Shown: positions 18,800 to 29,907, counted from the first letter of the stretch. The stretch is 64,000 nt of DNA from Acinetobacter sp. 10FS3-1 (GCF_013343215.1 NZ_CP039143.1:1550001-1614000); one strand, 5' to 3'. Notes: generated by a model not told the origin, from the letters alone. Made by a program: numbers and translations.

Positions 18800-20098
18800 T
18801 TGAATTCTGTGCAGGACGCTTTCGATCAACAGCATATTTGGCATCCTTATACCTCCATGACTAATCCACTTCCCTGTTATAAAGTCAAGGCGGCACAGGG
18901 GGCAGTGATTGAACTGGAGGATGGATCTCAACTGATTGATGGAATGTCTTCTTGGTGGTGTACGATTCATGGCTACAATCATCCGGAATTAAATCAGGCT
19001 GTCAAAACCCAACTGGAATCGATGTCGCACATCATGTTTGGCGGCTTGACCCATCAGCCAGCAATCGACCTGGCCAAACTGCTCCTTGAAATTACCGCTC
19101 CTGAGCTGGATAAAATTTTCTTTGCCGATTCTGGCTCAGTGGCCGTTGAAGTGGCTTTGAAAATGGCCGTGCAATACTGGCATGCAAGACAGCAGCCTCA
19201 GAAAACCAATTTTGTTACGACCCGTTCCGGTTATCATGGCGATACCTGGAATGCCATGTCGGTATGTGATCCGGTGACGGGCATGCATCAGATTTTTGGT
19301 TCCAGTCTAGCCCAACGTTTTTTTGTGCCTGCGCCGCAAAGTACTTTTGAAGGAGAATGGCATGTGGCAGATATTCAACAGCTAGAACAGGTCCTAAAAG
19401 AAAAGCATCAGCAGATTGCGGCCCTGATCATTGAGCCGATTGTACAAGGCGCAGGTGGAATGCGTTTCTATCATCCTGAATATTTAACACAGGCCAAACG
19501 ACTCTGTGAACAATATGATGTCCTGCTGATTCTGGATGAAATCGCAACCGGTTTTGGCCGTACTGGAAAACTCTTTGCCTATGAACATGCTCAAGTGAGC
19601 CCCGATATTATGTGTATCGGCAAAGCACTGACGGGGGGGTATATGACGCTCTCTGCGACCCTGACCACAAAGCATATTGCAGACACGATCTCCGATGGTG
19701 AAGCAGGTGTGTTTATGCATGGCCCGACATTTATGGCCAATCCTTTGGCTTGCGCCGTTGCTTTAAAAAGTACCCAGCTATTACTTGCCCAGGACTGGCA
19801 AAGTCGTATTCAGGCCATTGAAGTCCTGCTCAAAAAACATTTACAGGTTTTGAACACTTTGCCGCAAGTCAAAGCAGTTCGCGTTCTGGGCGCCATCGGT
19901 GTGGTCGAGTTGCACCAGCCTGTAGATCAGGCTCACTTTCAGGCTGAATGTGTACGCCGTGGGGTGTGGATTCGTCCTTTTGGTCGCCTGGTCTATGTCA
20001 TGCCTCCTTATGTAATTTCTGATGCTCAACTTGAGACCCTGTTAAAGCAGATGGTTGAGATGGTTCAAGAGATGGAGTTAGCCCATGCACCATCTTGA
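18800..20098 (+). CDS. bioA: Adenosylmethionine-8-amino-7-oxononanoate aminotransferase
   Basis: 432-residue class III PLP aminotransferase making 7,8-diaminopelargonate (DAPA) from KAPA and SAM. Seen: WHPYTSM near the start, [29 protein letters not shown], the acid [18 protein letters not shown], and PLP lysine in GKALTGGYM. The start is taken as TTG at 18800 after ATTAGGG; a GTG at 18809 is an alternative, and no ATG exists near the conserved N-terminus. The 3' end overlaps bioF by 14 bases, so translation is coupled. Confidence 0.93.
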   Translation: MNSVQDAFDQQHIWHPYTSMTNPLPCYKVKAAQGAVIELEDGSQLIDGMSSWWCTIHGYNHPELNQAVKTQLESMSHIMFGGLTHQPAIDLAKLLLEITAPELDKIFFADSGSVAVEVALKMAVQYWHARQQPQKTNFVTTRSGYHGDTWNAMSVCDPVTGMHQIFGSSLAQRFFVPAPQSTFEGEWHVADIQQLEQVLKEKHQQIAALIIEPIVQGAGGMRFYHPEYLTQAKRLCEQYDVLLILDEIATGFGRTGKLFAYEHAQVSPDIMCIGKALTGGYMTLSATLTTKHIADTISDGEAGVFMHGPTFMANPLACAVALKSTQLLLAQDWQSRIQAIEVLLKKHLQVLNTLPQVKAVRVLGAIGVVELHQPVDQAHFQAECVRRGVWIRPFGRLVYVMPPYVISDAQLETLLKQMVEMVQEMELAHAPS

Positions 20099-21254
20099 CT
20101 ATTTTCAGCAGCAACTGGATGAGCTGAAACAGCAGGGTCAATACCGTCAGTTTAAGGCCAATATTTCAAGCCAGCCTCGGCTACAAATGAATGGAATCGA
20201 GATGCTGAACCTGGCTTCTAATGATTATCTGGGACTGGCTTCAGATCTTCGCTTACGTGAAGAGTTTTTTGACCTGATACCTCTGTCGGAACGCCAGATG
20301 AGTGCCAGTTCATCACGTTTGCTCACCGGTAATTTTGCAGCATTTGAACAGCTTGAAGACACGATGGCGCAAGCATTTGGCCGCTCGGTATTGCTGTTCA
20401 ATAGCGGTTATCATATGAATATCGGAATTTTGCCGGCGCTCGCCAATGCAAAAACCATGATCATTGCCGATAAGCTGGTGCATGCTAGCATCATTGATGG
20501 CATACGCCTTTCCAAGGCGCAGTATGTCCGTTACCGGCACAATGATCTCTGCCATTTACAGCAGTTGTTAGAAAGGTACCAACTCGATGCAGCAATTGAC
20601 CGCATTATTGTGGTCACTGAATCTATTTTTAGTATGGATGGCGATGAAACGGATTTAAAAGCATTAGTGGCCTTAAAGCAGCAGTGTGACAAGGTCATGC
20701 TGTATGTAGATGAAGCACATGCGATCGGCGTACGTGGTGAGCGGGGGCTTGGCTGCGCCGAGCAGTATCAGGTGCTGGATCAGATTGATTTGCTGGTGGG
20801 TACTTTTGGCAAAGCACTGGCTTCTGTCGGCGGTTATCTGGTCTGTCATCCGGTAATTCGCAACTATTTAATCAATACAATGCGTCCGCTAATTTTTAGT
20901 ACCGCGCAACCTCCACTCTGTATGGCATGGACGCGTTTTATTTTCCAGAAAATGCAGCAACTGCGGGCAGAGCGGCAATATCTGGCCGAACTGGCTGCAC
21001 AGTTTCAGCAGGGCATTCAGGCACTAGGCTTTGCCTGTCCTTCGAGTTCACAGATTATTCCGGTGATGATTGGTGAATCCGGTCAAACTGTTCAGGCCGC
21101 CCAGATGATGCAAAAAAACGGCTTTTATATCTTGCCGGTGCGCCCGCCAACTGTCCCGGTCAACACTTCAAGACTAAGAATCTGCCTGCACCGGCAGGTA
21201 GAACAAGAAGATTTGAATCACTGTCTGACCTTATTGGGAAGCTTGTCTCGATGA
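20085..21254 (+). CDS. bioF: 8-amino-7-oxononanoate synthase
   Basis: 389-residue alpha-oxoamine synthase condensing pimeloyl-ACP with L-alanine to KAPA. Visible: [60 protein letters not shown] and the PLP lysine in [13 protein letters not shown]. The gene begins inside the 3' end of bioA and its stop overlaps the bioC start (ATGA). Confidence 0.94.
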   Translation: MHHLDYFQQQLDELKQQGQYRQFKANISSQPRLQMNGIEMLNLASNDYLGLASDLRLREEFFDLIPLSERQMSASSSRLLTGNFAAFEQLEDTMAQAFGRSVLLFNSGYHMNIGILPALANAKTMIIADKLVHASIIDGIRLSKAQYVRYRHNDLCHLQQLLERYQLDAAIDRIIVVTESIFSMDGDETDLKALVALKQQCDKVMLYVDEAHAIGVRGERGLGCAEQYQVLDQIDLLVGTFGKALASVGGYLVCHPVIRNYLINTMRPLIFSTAQPPLCMAWTRFIFQKMQQLRAERQYLAELAAQFQQGIQALGFACPSSSQIIPVMIGESGQTVQAAQMMQKNGFYILPVRPPTVPVNTSRLRICLHRQVEQEDLNHCLTLLGSLSR

Positions 21255-22006
21255 AAAGTGAACAGATTGCCCGACGTTTTGCCCAGGCACATTTAAGTTA
21301 TAAACAGCACGCCGTGGTCCAGAATGCAGTGGCTGCCGAGCTGATACAGCTGTTACAACAGCATGTGAGCCAGCCGGATTTTCAGCGCGTCCTGGAAATT
21401 GGTTGCGGTTCAGGCCTGTTTAGCCAACGCTTTATGCAGTCCTATGGTTTTGAACATCTTTTTTTGAATGACCTGTATGCCGAAGTACAGCAGCATTTTC
21501 AGGAGGATGATCGTCTTTTATGGGGCTTGGGTAATATTGAAACGTTGCCGTTGCCGCAGTCGCTGGATCTGGTGGTATCTTCCTCGTCACTGCAATGGAT
21601 TAAGGATTTAGCAGCACTGTTGAAGAAAGTTCATCAGGCTTTAAAGGCCTCAGGCCATGTATGTTTTTCCAGTTATGCCCAAGACAATTTAAAAGAAATT
21701 AAAGCTTTAACCGGGCAAGGGCTGGATTATTTAAGTTTGGATCAAGTCGTGAGAATGCTTGAATCACAGGGTTTTGAAGTGATTGCACAGCATGAAGAGC
21801 GAATGACTTTAGACTTTGAACATCCCAAGCAGGTGTTACAGCATATCAAGGCCACCGGAGTACAAGCGACAGCACAGGGTTTTCGCTGGACCAAGTCTTC
21901 ACTGCAGGCCTTTTATCAAAATTATCAACAATTTCAACATCCCGATACGCAGCATTATGGCTTAACTTATCATCCTATTTATGTGATTGCCCGGAAGGTG
22001 ATATGA
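21251..22006 (+). CDS. bioC: Malonyl-ACP O-methyltransferase
   Basis: 251-residue class I SAM methyltransferase. The SAM motif [15 protein letters not shown] is at about residues 46-60, followed by [16 protein letters not shown], the BioC-type post-motif. It methylates malonyl-ACP to start the disguised pimelate pathway. It overlaps bioF and bioD by 4 bases at each end. Length and position fit BioC well. Confidence 0.92.
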   Translation: MKSEQIARRFAQAHLSYKQHAVVQNAVAAELIQLLQQHVSQPDFQRVLEIGCGSGLFSQRFMQSYGFEHLFLNDLYAEVQQHFQEDDRLLWGLGNIETLPLPQSLDLVVSSSSLQWIKDLAALLKKVHQALKASGHVCFSSYAQDNLKEIKALTGQGLDYLSLDQVVRMLESQGFEVIAQHEERMTLDFEHPKQVLQHIKATGVQATAQGFRWTKSSLQAFYQNYQQFQHPDTQHYGLTYHPIYVIARKVI

Positions 22007-22659
22007 ACGCGCAGATTTATTTTGTCAGTGGTATTGATACCGCTATTGGTAAAACCTTCGCCACAGGTTTTCTGGCCAAACACTGGAACGAGCAGGGCAT
22101 CCGCACCATCACGCAAAAGCTGATTCAGACCGGTAATACTGACGTTTCTGAAGATATTGAACAGCACCGAGAAATTATGGGCTGCGGACTGCTCAGTGAA
22201 GATCTGCAAAAGCTGACTATGCCAGAAATTTTCACTTATCCGGCCTCACCCCATCTGGCTGCCAGATTAGACAAGCGTGAAATTGATTTTGGGAAAATTG
22301 AGCAGGCTACCCAACAGCTGGCCCAACATTATGAGCGGGTTCTGATTGAAGGTGCGGGTGGTTTGATGGTTCCACTGACCGAAGACTGGTTGACAATTGA
22401 TTATATAGTGGCACAGCAATACCCGGTTATTCTGGTGACTTCTGGACGTTTGGGCAGTATTAATCACACCTTACTCAGTCTGGAACTGCTCAAGCAGCGC
22501 CAAGTCAAGCTGCATGCCTTGGCCTTTAATCATACGGACAATTCACAGGATGAACTGATCGCTAAAGATACGATTCGCTATTTAAAACAGTATTTGCAAC
22601 GAGATTTTACTGATACTGAATGGCTGGATATTCCGGCTATGGATCTAGAACAGGATTAA
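22003..22659 (+). CDS. bioD: Dethiobiotin synthetase
   Basis: 218-residue P-loop enzyme that closes the ureido ring of DAPA with ATP and CO2. The N-terminal nucleotide loop is [17 protein letters not shown]; other motifs are [16 protein letters not shown] and [15 protein letters not shown]. It starts within the bioC stop (ATGA) and is the last gene of the operon. bioB is not in the window. Confidence 0.93.
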   Translation: MNAQIYFVSGIDTAIGKTFATGFLAKHWNEQGIRTITQKLIQTGNTDVSEDIEQHREIMGCGLLSEDLQKLTMPEIFTYPASPHLAARLDKREIDFGKIEQATQQLAQHYERVLIEGAGGLMVPLTEDWLTIDYIVAQQYPVILVTSGRLGSINHTLLSLELLKQRQVKLHALAFNHTDNSQDELIAKDTIRYLKQYLQRDFTDTEWLDIPAMDLEQD

Positions 22660-22763
22660 AGAGAGATAAAAGAAATAAAACATCGGGGAATTTTCATTAA
22701 GGTCGGTTATACGCAATGGATTAACGCAAATCAAAGAGAAAGGTTAGTAAAGCCTCTTACAAC

Positions 22764-22796
22764 AGCGAAGGCCCAATCTTTGATTGGGCCTTCGCT
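22764..22796. terminator. Strong bidirectional hairpin between bioD and the aldehyde dehydrogenase gene
   Basis: Two perfect 15-base arms (AGCGAAGGCCCAATC and its complement) enclose a TTT loop in the gap of two convergent genes. The T tract is short, but the stem is the strongest in the window. Confidence 0.75.
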
Positions 22797-22842
22797 CAAA
22801 GCCAATATTTAATGATGAATTAAATACTCACTTTAAAAGGAA

Positions 22843-24354
22843 TTAAAAGAAACCGGCTGGTTTAGTTGAATAGCTCACCAACAGGTTTTTGGTTTGCTGG
22901 TAATGCTCAAGCATCATTTTATGGTTTTCACGTCCAATCCCTGATTTTTTATAACCACCGAAGGCAGCATGAGCAGGGTAGATATGATAACAGTTGGTCC
23001 ATACACGACCCGCCTGAATCGCACGACCCGCACGGTAAGAGGTATGCGCTGAACGTGACCAGACACCGGCACCTAGACCATAAATAGTGTCGTTGGCAAT
23101 GCGGATTGCATCATCAAAATCTTTAAAGGTGGTGACAGCAAGTACCGGTCCAAAAATCTCTTCCTGGAAGGTTTTCATGTCATTGGTACCTTTGAAAATA
23201 GTCGGCTCAATATAAAAACCTTGACCAACCTCATGGCGTTCTGCACCACCGGTTAAGATTTCGGCACCTTCTTCACGACCAGTTGCAATACAGCCCAGAA
23301 TTTTATCTTGCTGTTCCTGAGAGGCCTGCGCACCAATCATGGTTTCGGTATCTAGCGGGTGACCGGTTTTAATACGTTTTACTCGTTCGATTGCTCGTTC
23401 CAGGAATTTGTCCGCAATACTTTCCTGAACCAGGGCACGTGATGGACAGGTACAAATTTCTCCCTGATTCAGGGCAAACATGGTAAAGCCTTCAAGGGCT
23501 TTGTCTAAATAGTCATCTTCCTGATCCATAATGTCTTCAAAGAAGAGGTTTGGAGATTTACCGCCCAGCTCCAGCGTAACTGGAATAATATTTTCGGTCG
23601 CATATTGCATAATCATCTGGCCAACCCCTGTTGAACCAGTAAATGCAATTTTGGAAATACGCGGGTTGGTTGCAAGCGGGCGACCCACTTCTACACCATA
23701 ACCGTTGACTATGTTAAGTACACCTTCAGGTAACAGGTCTTGGATCAATTCAACCAGAACCAGAATGCTGGCAGGGGTTTGTTCGGCAGGTTTCAATACA
23801 ATACAGTTACCCGCCGCCAACGCCGGCGCCAGTTTCCATGTGGCCATTAAAATCGGGAAGTTCCACGGGATAATCTGTCCAACGACCCCTAAAGGCTCAT
23901 GGAAGTGGTAAGCGATAGTATCTTCATCAATCTCTGAAATACCGCCTTCTTGAGCACGGATACAGCTGGCAAAATAGCGGAAATGGTCAACGGCCAAAGG
24001 AATATCGGCAGCCAGTGTTTCGCGAATCGGTTTACCGTTATCCCAGGTTTCAGCCACAGCCAAAAGCTCTAAATTGGCTTCTAACCGGTCAGCAATTTTT
24101 AATAAAATGTTAGAGCGAGTTGTTGGAGAAGAGCGGCCCCATTGATCTTTGGCCTTATGTGCCGCATCCAGTGCAAGCTCAATATCTTCAGCGCTTGAAC
24201 GTGGAATTTTGGTAAATACCTTACCATCTACTGGAGAAATGTTATCAAAGTATTGACCTTTTACAGGTGGTACCCATTGTCCGCCAATGAAGTTCTCATA
24301 TTGGGCTTTAAACTGAACTTTTGAACCGGGTTGATTAGGATCGACATAACGCAT
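22843..24354 (-). CDS. NAD-dependent aldehyde dehydrogenase (ExaC/AcoD type)
   Basis: 503 residues. Motifs: [32 protein letters not shown], the NAD loop FTGSTGVGQ, the glutamate LELGGKSPN, the catalytic cysteine in [11 protein letters not shown], and the C-terminal [14 protein letters not shown]. The wording is that of acetaldehyde dehydrogenases of the ExaC/AcoD group, which oxidise acetaldehyde to acetate. The divergent regulator at 24571 and the Fe-alcohol dehydrogenase at 26067 suggest an ethanol or acetoin-linked oxidation module. The upstream gap contains a perfect 12-bp palindrome at 24392-24403. Confidence 0.92.
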   Translation of the reverse strand: MRYVDPNQPGSKVQFKAQYENFIGGQWVPPVKGQYFDNISPVDGKVFTKIPRSSAEDIELALDAAHKAKDQWGRSSPTTRSNILLKIADRLEANLELLAVAETWDNGKPIRETLAADIPLAVDHFRYFASCIRAQEGGISEIDEDTIAYHFHEPLGVVGQIIPWNFPILMATWKLAPALAAGNCIVLKPAEQTPASILVLVELIQDLLPEGVLNIVNGYGVEVGRPLATNPRISKIAFTGSTGVGQMIMQYATENIIPVTLELGGKSPNLFFEDIMDQEDDYLDKALEGFTMFALNQGEICTCPSRALVQESIADKFLERAIERVKRIKTGHPLDTETMIGAQASQEQQDKILGCIATGREEGAEILTGGAERHEVGQGFYIEPTIFKGTNDMKTFQEEIFGPVLAVTTFKDFDDAIRIANDTIYGLGAGVWSRSAHTSYRAGRAIQAGRVWTNCYHIYPAHAAFGGYKKSGIGRENHKMMLEHYQQTKNLLVSYSTKPAGFF

Positions 24355-24391
24355 ATAGGTGTTCCTTGACTTATTTTAGTGTTGTAAAAAT

Positions 24392-24403
24392 CTGTAATTA
24401 CAG
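24392..24403. promoter_or_regulatory. Perfect 12-bp palindrome in the divergent promoter region
   Basis: CTGTAATTACAG lies 38 bases upstream of the aldehyde dehydrogenase start and between it and the divergent GAF regulator. It may be an operator; a 12-bp palindrome can also arise by chance in AT-rich DNA. Confidence 0.3.
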
Positions 24404-24570
24404 TTTTGGTATCAGGGACTCTGGTACACTATTCGACTTAGCATACATGGAATAAGGTTGGAGAAAGGTTGGAGACAAGAAGGTTTACAATTTTTTCACT
24501 TGATCTTAAAAGATAGTTATATAGTCATTACAGTGGATGTAAATCATGGCTTTTTTTGTGAGAGTATGGA

Positions 24571-25752
24571 ATGGAGATAAAGCAAGATCTGAGCCAGAGA
24601 CGACAGAAAATCGAACAGTTTAGAGCGAGTAGTAGTTGGTCGGCATTACATGCAGAGCAACTGGGGCAAAGTATTGCCAGCTCCTGGCAGCGCTCATCTT
24701 CTGCTGCAATACCAAAAGATCGTTCTGCGGCGCCTTTAATCCATTTGCAAAAAGAAACTTACTCTTCCACTTTGGCAAATGCCTTGCAATATTGTGCGCA
24801 GGATTTAAAGCATATTGCTGAACAGTCTTCCATGGTACTGGCAGTTGCAGATATGGGCAGTACCATCATTTGGTCAGCCTCTAGCCCGCAAATGAAAAGT
24901 GCCGCCGAAAGTGTACATTTTATCGAAGGTGGGCAATGGCGTGAAGAACTGGTGGGGACAAATGCTTTAGCACTGTCATTAAAAACTCAGCAATCGAGCT
25001 GTGTGTTTTCCAATGAACATTATATGTCGTCTATCCACGACTGGGTTTGTTATGCTGCTCCGATTGTTGATCCGCATTCACAACAGCTTTTGGGGGTAAT
25101 CGACCTTTCGACCACCTGGCAACAGCATAATAGTCTGGGACTGCTGGCTGCGGAACGCTGTGCTTCCATTATTCAGTCTGCTTTACTGGAACATCAAAAG
25201 CAGCAACTCTATATTCGTGCTTTTTCTGTGCCGCAAGTACTGTTCAATGGTAAGGTTTTGGTGCTGACTCCACGCCAGATTGAAATCCTGACCATTCTGG
25301 CTTTATGTCCACAAGGTCTAAGTCTGGACAGTCTGCACCAGGCTTTATATGGTGAGCGTAAAGTCAGTATGGGCACATTAAAGGCGGAAATGTCACAATT
25401 ACGTGATGTGCTTGGGGGAATGCTGGGTTCAAGGCCGTACCGTTTATTGGCCCATGTCGAGGCTGACTTTTTGCTGACAGAGCAGGCTTTAGATGCAGGG
25501 TATATCGATTCTGCCTTAAAACTGTGTAGCGGGGTGTTTTTGGCTAAAACAGAAAGTCCTTTTTTATGTGCATGGCGCGATTGTCTGGAATCTCGCTTAA
25601 GTGATGCCATTTTTAAAGCCAATGAAACCGATGTATTACTGAAACATGTAGCGCGCTTCCCCGAGGCGATTGATGCTGTCGAACGTTTGATTGAGCTGAT
25701 GCCGAAAACGAATCCCGTATATCAAACCCTATTAAAATATAAAGATAGTTAA
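24571..25752 (+). CDS. AcoR-like GAF-domain regulator with C-terminal winged helix
   Basis: 393 residues. The N-terminal half is an AcoR-type sensor: SSWQRSS, then a GAF domain (about residues 85-205) with VHFIEGGQWREELVGTNA and HDWVCYAAPIVDP. Normal AcoR proteins continue with a sigma-54 AAA+ domain and a Fis helix; here that module is absent. Instead LTPRQIEILTILAL...LYGERKVSMGTLKAEMSQLRDVLG (about 230-290) forms an OmpR/SARP-like winged helix, followed by a helical BTAD-like tail. It is divergent from the aldehyde dehydrogenase gene and is a paralogue of the regulator at 30957-32048. Activation of alcohol/aldehyde genes is inferred from position. Confidence 0.8.
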   Translation: MEIKQDLSQRRQKIEQFRASSSWSALHAEQLGQSIASSWQRSSSAAIPKDRSAAPLIHLQKETYSSTLANALQYCAQDLKHIAEQSSMVLAVADMGSTIIWSASSPQMKSAAESVHFIEGGQWREELVGTNALALSLKTQQSSCVFSNEHYMSSIHDWVCYAAPIVDPHSQQLLGVIDLSTTWQQHNSLGLLAAERCASIIQSALLEHQKQQLYIRAFSVPQVLFNGKVLVLTPRQIEILTILALCPQGLSLDSLHQALYGERKVSMGTLKAEMSQLRDVLGGMLGSRPYRLLAHVEADFLLTEQALDAGYIDSALKLCSGVFLAKTESPFLCAWRDCLESRLSDAIFKANETDVLLKHVARFPEAIDAVERLIELMPKTNPVYQTLLKYKDS

Positions 25753-25962
25753 GACGGCGATAGGCTGAATTGATCAAGCTTTGCATTTGCATACACGGCC
25801 GATCATTAAAGTTTTTTAAATGGCTGGTTTATCTTCTGAATCTTATGGATCAGGTTGCTATAGTGCCTTGAGGGCGCCGTCGGACAGTCTTATATTCATT
25901 TATTAAGACTTTCTCCCTTATCCTGCTGACGAACCAGAATTCCCCCCAATTGTAAGAGTAAA

Positions 25963-26022
25963 AAAAAGCAACTACCGTCTAACCTATTTTCTAAAAAATA
26001 CGTTAAACAGCAGTTGCTAAAA
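25963..26022 (-). terminator. Long-stem terminator of the alcohol dehydrogenase gene
   Basis: On the minus strand 17-base arms starting AGCAACTGC and ending GTAGTTGCT pair with a few mismatches and run into T8. A second 10-bp inverted repeat (AATGTAAGCC / GGCTTACATT, 26022-26061) lies between it and the stop codon. Confidence 0.65.
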
Positions 26023-26066
26023 ATGTAAGCCAATAACTAAATGGGAGAGAGGGCTTACATTGAGGA

Positions 26067-27239
26067 TTACATTGCAGCTTTAAAAATTTCTACCACTTGC
26101 GCATGGGTTGCTTTACGTGGATTGGTCAGCATACAGGCATCTTTTTGCGCATTTTCAGCCATAATTGCCAGATCAGCTTCCTTCACAGATAATTCAGCTA
26201 GACCAGTTGGAATACCAATTGAAGCTGAAAGTTGACGAATCGCATCGATCGCTTCATAAGCGGCTTCATTGACGGTCAAGCCTTCAATATTCACGCCCAT
26301 TAACTGTGCAATTTTGGCATAACGGTCAGGGCAGGCAATCAGGTTAAATTCACATACATGTGGAAGTAAGATTGCATTACATACGCCATGCGGCAAGTTA
26401 TAGAAACCGCCAAGCTGATGTGCCATCGCATGTACATAACCTAGCGAAGCGTTGTTAAAAGCCATTCCTGCCAGATATTGTGCATAGCTCATAGCATCAC
26501 GCGCTTCCAGGTTTTCACCATTGGCAACCGCAGGGCTGAGCCATTGGCTAATCATGCTGATAGCTTTTTCTGCACAGGCGTCGGTAATAGGGTTGGCGTC
26601 AGTAGAAACATACGCTTCAACTGCATGAGTCAAGGCATCCATTCCGGTAGCAGCAGTTAAGCTGGCCGGTTTGGCAATCATCAGCTTCGGGTCATCAATC
26701 GCAATTAGCGGAGTACAGCGCCAATCGACAATAGCCATTTTCACATGAGTCTCTGTATTGGTAATAATACAGAAACGTGTCATTTCAGAGGCAGTACCGG
26801 CTGTAGTATTGATCGCAATCAGCGGTGTCATAGGCACTGTGCTTTTATCAATACCCTCATAATCACGGATATGGCCGCCGCCCGCAGTCACCAGCCCGAT
26901 ACCTTTGGCACAGTCATGTGATGAACCGCCACCTAAAGACACAATAAAATCACAAGCATTCTCGTGATAGGCTTGCACCCCTTTATGTACGTTAATATCA
27001 GTAGGGTTCGGTTCTGCACCCGGGAAAATATGACAGTCGACGTTAGCTTCTTTTAAATAAGCAGCAATCGTATCGGCAACACCAAATTTAAACAGACCGG
27101 CATCTGTCACAATCAGGGCTTTCTTTGCGCCTAAATTTTGTGCTCTGCTTCCTACTTCTTTGGCACAGCCAGGACCAAAAAGTGAAACACAGGGAATGTA
27201 AAAACCATTGGTTTTATCTGCAAGATTTTTAAAAGCCAT
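26067..27239 (-). CDS. Iron-containing alcohol dehydrogenase
   Basis: 390 residues from ATG 27239, chosen because AGGAG precedes it and MAFKNLADKTNGFYIP matches the family start; the longer frame to 27329 has no such site. Group III (Fe) ADH motifs: GGGSSHDCAKGIGLV (NAD binding), TTAGTASEMTRF, MDALTHAVEAYVS, and the metal histidines in YVHAMAHQLGGFYNLPHGVCNAILLPHV. Such enzymes interconvert primary alcohols such as ethanol and their aldehydes. With the aldehyde dehydrogenase at 22843 it could take ethanol to acetate; the GAF regulator lies between them. Confidence 0.92.
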   Translation of the reverse strand: MAFKNLADKTNGFYIPCVSLFGPGCAKEVGSRAQNLGAKKALIVTDAGLFKFGVADTIAAYLKEANVDCHIFPGAEPNPTDINVHKGVQAYHENACDFIVSLGGGSSHDCAKGIGLVTAGGGHIRDYEGIDKSTVPMTPLIAINTTAGTASEMTRFCIITNTETHVKMAIVDWRCTPLIAIDDPKLMIAKPASLTAATGMDALTHAVEAYVSTDANPITDACAEKAISMISQWLSPAVANGENLEARDAMSYAQYLAGMAFNNASLGYVHAMAHQLGGFYNLPHGVCNAILLPHVCEFNLIACPDRYAKIAQLMGVNIEGLTVNEAAYEAIDAIRQLSASIGIPTGLAELSVKEADLAIMAENAQKDACMLTNPRKATHAQVVEIFKAAM

Positions 27240-27849
27240 GGGGCAACTCCTTTTACCATTATTCAATTGTTGACATTTTTCATCGTCGATGAAGTATGCA
27301 GTCAAGTCCGGAAGAATCCCACCTACCAAACACCTACCATTTTAATAACATGTTGATTTTTATCTAAAATCTGAATGGGATTTAGCCGTTCCCTTACATC
27401 GAGGACCTTACGATTTAACAATAGATGTATAGAGTAGAAGGAGGACAGGACATGTCTCACTCTTATTCGAGCGATTTTGATAAAGGCAACAAGATGAGTA
27501 TCCTGATATTTTTTAACTTAAAGATGAGCTATATTCATTTTTGGTGATTTTGTGAGTGAGACAAGATCTTTAGGAACACTACTCAGAAACAGAATATAAA
27601 TATTCTAAAGAGACATGTTTAAGTCCGATACAGCATTCAATTTAGAGCTATAAAAATTCATTTCTCTAAACCGGTTTTTAAACTTTCCTTTAACTTTATT
27701 TGACATTAGCTATTGTATTTTATCATTTTTATATATTTATTAAGCTGAAAAATAAACAAATTTATCTAGACCTGTTTATTCATGATACGATTCAAGTATA
27801 AATTACCTTATCAAGAAATTCAGATTTATCTTAGAAATTAGGGCACCGG
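27240..27849. other. Long intergenic region upstream of mesX
   Basis: About 600 AT-rich bases between divergent genes with no credible ORF. TTGACA at 27700-27705 followed by TATCAT at 27721-27726 is a weak promoter candidate (15-base spacing). TGTCTCACTC (27453-27462) recurs inverted at 27554-27563. I recognise no riboswitch. Confidence 0.4.
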
Positions 27850-27852
27850 ATC

Positions 27853-28833
27853 ATCATTAATAAAGAGTTTGCATGTTCGATTAAAAGCATTCGTTTTGAT
27901 GAAAATTATCATCCTTCAGACAGTACGCGTCTTACCACTAACTTTGCAAATCTGGCAAGAGGAGAGAGTCGTCAGGAGAACCTGCGTAAAACCCTGGCGA
28001 TGATCAACAATCGTTTCAATGACTTGGCTCATTGGGATAATCCTCAGGCAGATCGTTATTCAGTTGAAGTTGAAATCATTTCTGCGGATATGGATATTGA
28101 AGGCAAGGGGAAGGCGTTCCCAGTCATTGAAATGTTGAAGACGACCATTATTGATCATCACAAGAACCAGCGCATTGATGGCATGGTTGGAAACAGCTTT
28201 TCCTCTTATGTACGGGATTATGACTTTAGCGTATTGCTATTAGAACATAGCAAGAAGCAGTCGACACGCAGTACTCCAGATCATTTTGGCGAATTACATG
28301 GCAAGCTGTTTAAATATTTGGTCAACTCTGAGGCCTATAAAGCAAAGTTTAATAAAGCACCGGTGATATGTCTCAGTGTCTCAAGTAGCAAGACCTATCA
28401 GCGGACTGAAAACCAGCATCCTGTATTAGGTGTGGAATACCAGCAAGATGAATATTCATTAACCGATGAATATTTCAAAAAAATGGGCTTAGAGGTTCGC
28501 TACTTTATGCCATCCAACAGCGTGGCGCCTTTGGCTTTTTATTTTAGTGGAGATTTACTGAGTGATTACACGAATCTGGAGTTGATTAGTGCCATTAGTA
28601 CAATGGAAACCTTCCAGAAAATTTACCGACCTGAAATTTACAATGCCAATTCTGTGGCAGGGAAATGTTATCAGCCAAGTTTGAAATATCAGGATTATTC
28701 ACTCACGCAGATTGTCTATGACCGCGAGGAGCGTAGCCAGTTAGCGCTGAAGCAGGGCCGATTTACGGAAGAGCAGTTCATCAAGCCTTATCAGAATATC
28801 CTTGAACAATGGGCAAAAAGCTACTCGGCTTAA
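27853..28833 (+). CDS. mesX: MesX (DUF1852), partner of the MesD methionine synthase; non-AUG start
   Basis: The DUF1852 protein needed by MesD-type folate-independent methionine synthases, from memory of the four-family description of these enzymes. Residues before the first ATG (28000) are clearly part of the protein: IKSIRFDENYHPSDSTR, TTNFANLARGESRQENLRK, then MINNRFNDLAHWDN. The frame is open from 27835 but contains no ATG, GTG or TTG before 28000. The likely start is an ATC/ATT codon at 27853-27858, eight to ten bases after TTAGGG. Starting at 28000 would delete about 49 conserved residues. The mesD gene follows 42 bases after the stop. MesX may supply an oxygen- or flavin-linked step; its mechanism is not known to me. 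Confidence 0.8.
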   Translation: MINKEFACSIKSIRFDENYHPSDSTRLTTNFANLARGESRQENLRKTLAMINNRFNDLAHWDNPQADRYSVEVEIISADMDIEGKGKAFPVIEMLKTTIIDHHKNQRIDGMVGNSFSSYVRDYDFSVLLLEHSKKQSTRSTPDHFGELHGKLFKYLVNSEAYKAKFNKAPVICLSVSSSKTYQRTENQHPVLGVEYQQDEYSLTDEYFKKMGLEVRYFMPSNSVAPLAFYFSGDLLSDYTNLELISAISTMETFQKIYRPEIYNANSVAGKCYQPSLKYQDYSLTQIVYDREERSQLALKQGRFTEEQFIKPYQNILEQWAKSYSA

Positions 28834-28875
28834 AACCACTCACTACTTGATTCACTAAACGATAAAAGAAGATTG

Positions 28876-29907
28876 ATGATGAAACGTCTATTACCGACCT
28901 CAACGGCTGGCAGTTTGCCAAAACCTTCCTGGCTGGCAGAACCGGAAAAACTCTGGTCACCGTGGAAACTACAGGAAGATCAACTGATTGAAGGCAAACA
29001 AGATGCCTTACGTTTATCATTACTAGAACAAGTCCATGCAGGTCTTGATATTGTGAGCGATGGTGAACAAACTCGCCAACATTTTGTCACTACCTTTATC
29101 GAACACCTCGACGGCGTTGACTTTGAAAAGCGTGAGACAGTCCGAATCCGTAATCGCTATGATGCAAGTGTACCTTCAGTGGTAGGAGCAGTATCTCGTC
29201 AAAAACCGGTTTTTGTGGAAGATGCTAAATTTTTACGCTCTCTGACCAGTCGGCCAATTAAATGGGCATTGCCTGGGCCAATGACCATGATTGACACCCT
29301 CTATGATGGTCACTACAAAAGCCGTGAAAAACTTGCCTGGGAATTTGCCAAAATTCTTAATCAGGAAGCAAGAGAATTAGAAGCTGCCGGTGTTGATATT
29401 ATCCAGTTTGATGAACCGGCATTTAACGTGTTTTTTGATGAAGTGAATGATTGGGGCGTTGCTACCCTGGAAAGAGCCCTTGAAGGCCTGAAGTGTGAAA
29501 CCGCCGTACACATTTGCTATGGCTATGGTATTAAAGCCAATACCGACTGGAAAAAGACTTTAGGCTCAGAATGGCGACAATACGAGGCAGTCTTTCCCAA
29601 ACTGCAAAAATCCAAGATCGATATCGTGTCTTTAGAATGTCAGAATTCTCATGTTCCGATGGATCTGATTGAGCTGATTCGCGGAAAAAAGGTGATGATT
29701 GGTGCAATTGATGTAGCAACCAATAGAATTGAAACTCCAGAAGAAGTTGCTGAGACCTTATGTAAAGCACTTCATTTTGTTGATGCTGACAAGCTTTATC
29801 CTTCAACCAACTGTGGTATGGCGCCGTTGTCTCGCCAAGTCGCAATAGGCAAGTTGAATGCTTTAAATGCTGGTGCGGAAATTGTTCGTAAAGAGCTAAC
29901 AGCTTAG
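28876..29907 (+). CDS. mesD: MesD-type methionine synthase (core MetE catalytic domain)
   Basis: 343 residues, about half the length of MetE: only the C-terminal catalytic barrel is present. Seen: STAGSLPKPSWLAEPEKLW, IVSDGEQTRQHF, GPMTMIDTLYD, IDIIQFDEPAFNVF-like VDIIQFDEPAFNVF, zinc histidine in HICYGYG (about residue 210), ECQNSH, and the terminal cysteine in NCGMAPL. Such core-MetE proteins methylate homocysteine without methylfolate-triglutamate. The start is the ATG at 28876 (AAGAAGA upstream). It sits between mesX and a flavin reductase gene, the arrangement known from Acinetobacter. Confidence 0.87.
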   Translation: MMKRLLPTSTAGSLPKPSWLAEPEKLWSPWKLQEDQLIEGKQDALRLSLLEQVHAGLDIVSDGEQTRQHFVTTFIEHLDGVDFEKRETVRIRNRYDASVPSVVGAVSRQKPVFVEDAKFLRSLTSRPIKWALPGPMTMIDTLYDGHYKSREKLAWEFAKILNQEARELEAAGVDIIQFDEPAFNVFFDEVNDWGVATLERALEGLKCETAVHICYGYGIKANTDWKKTLGSEWRQYEAVFPKLQKSKIDIVSLECQNSHVPMDLIELIRGKKVMIGAIDVATNRIETPEEVAETLCKALHFVDADKLYPSTNCGMAPLSRQVAIGKLNALNAGAEIVRKELTA

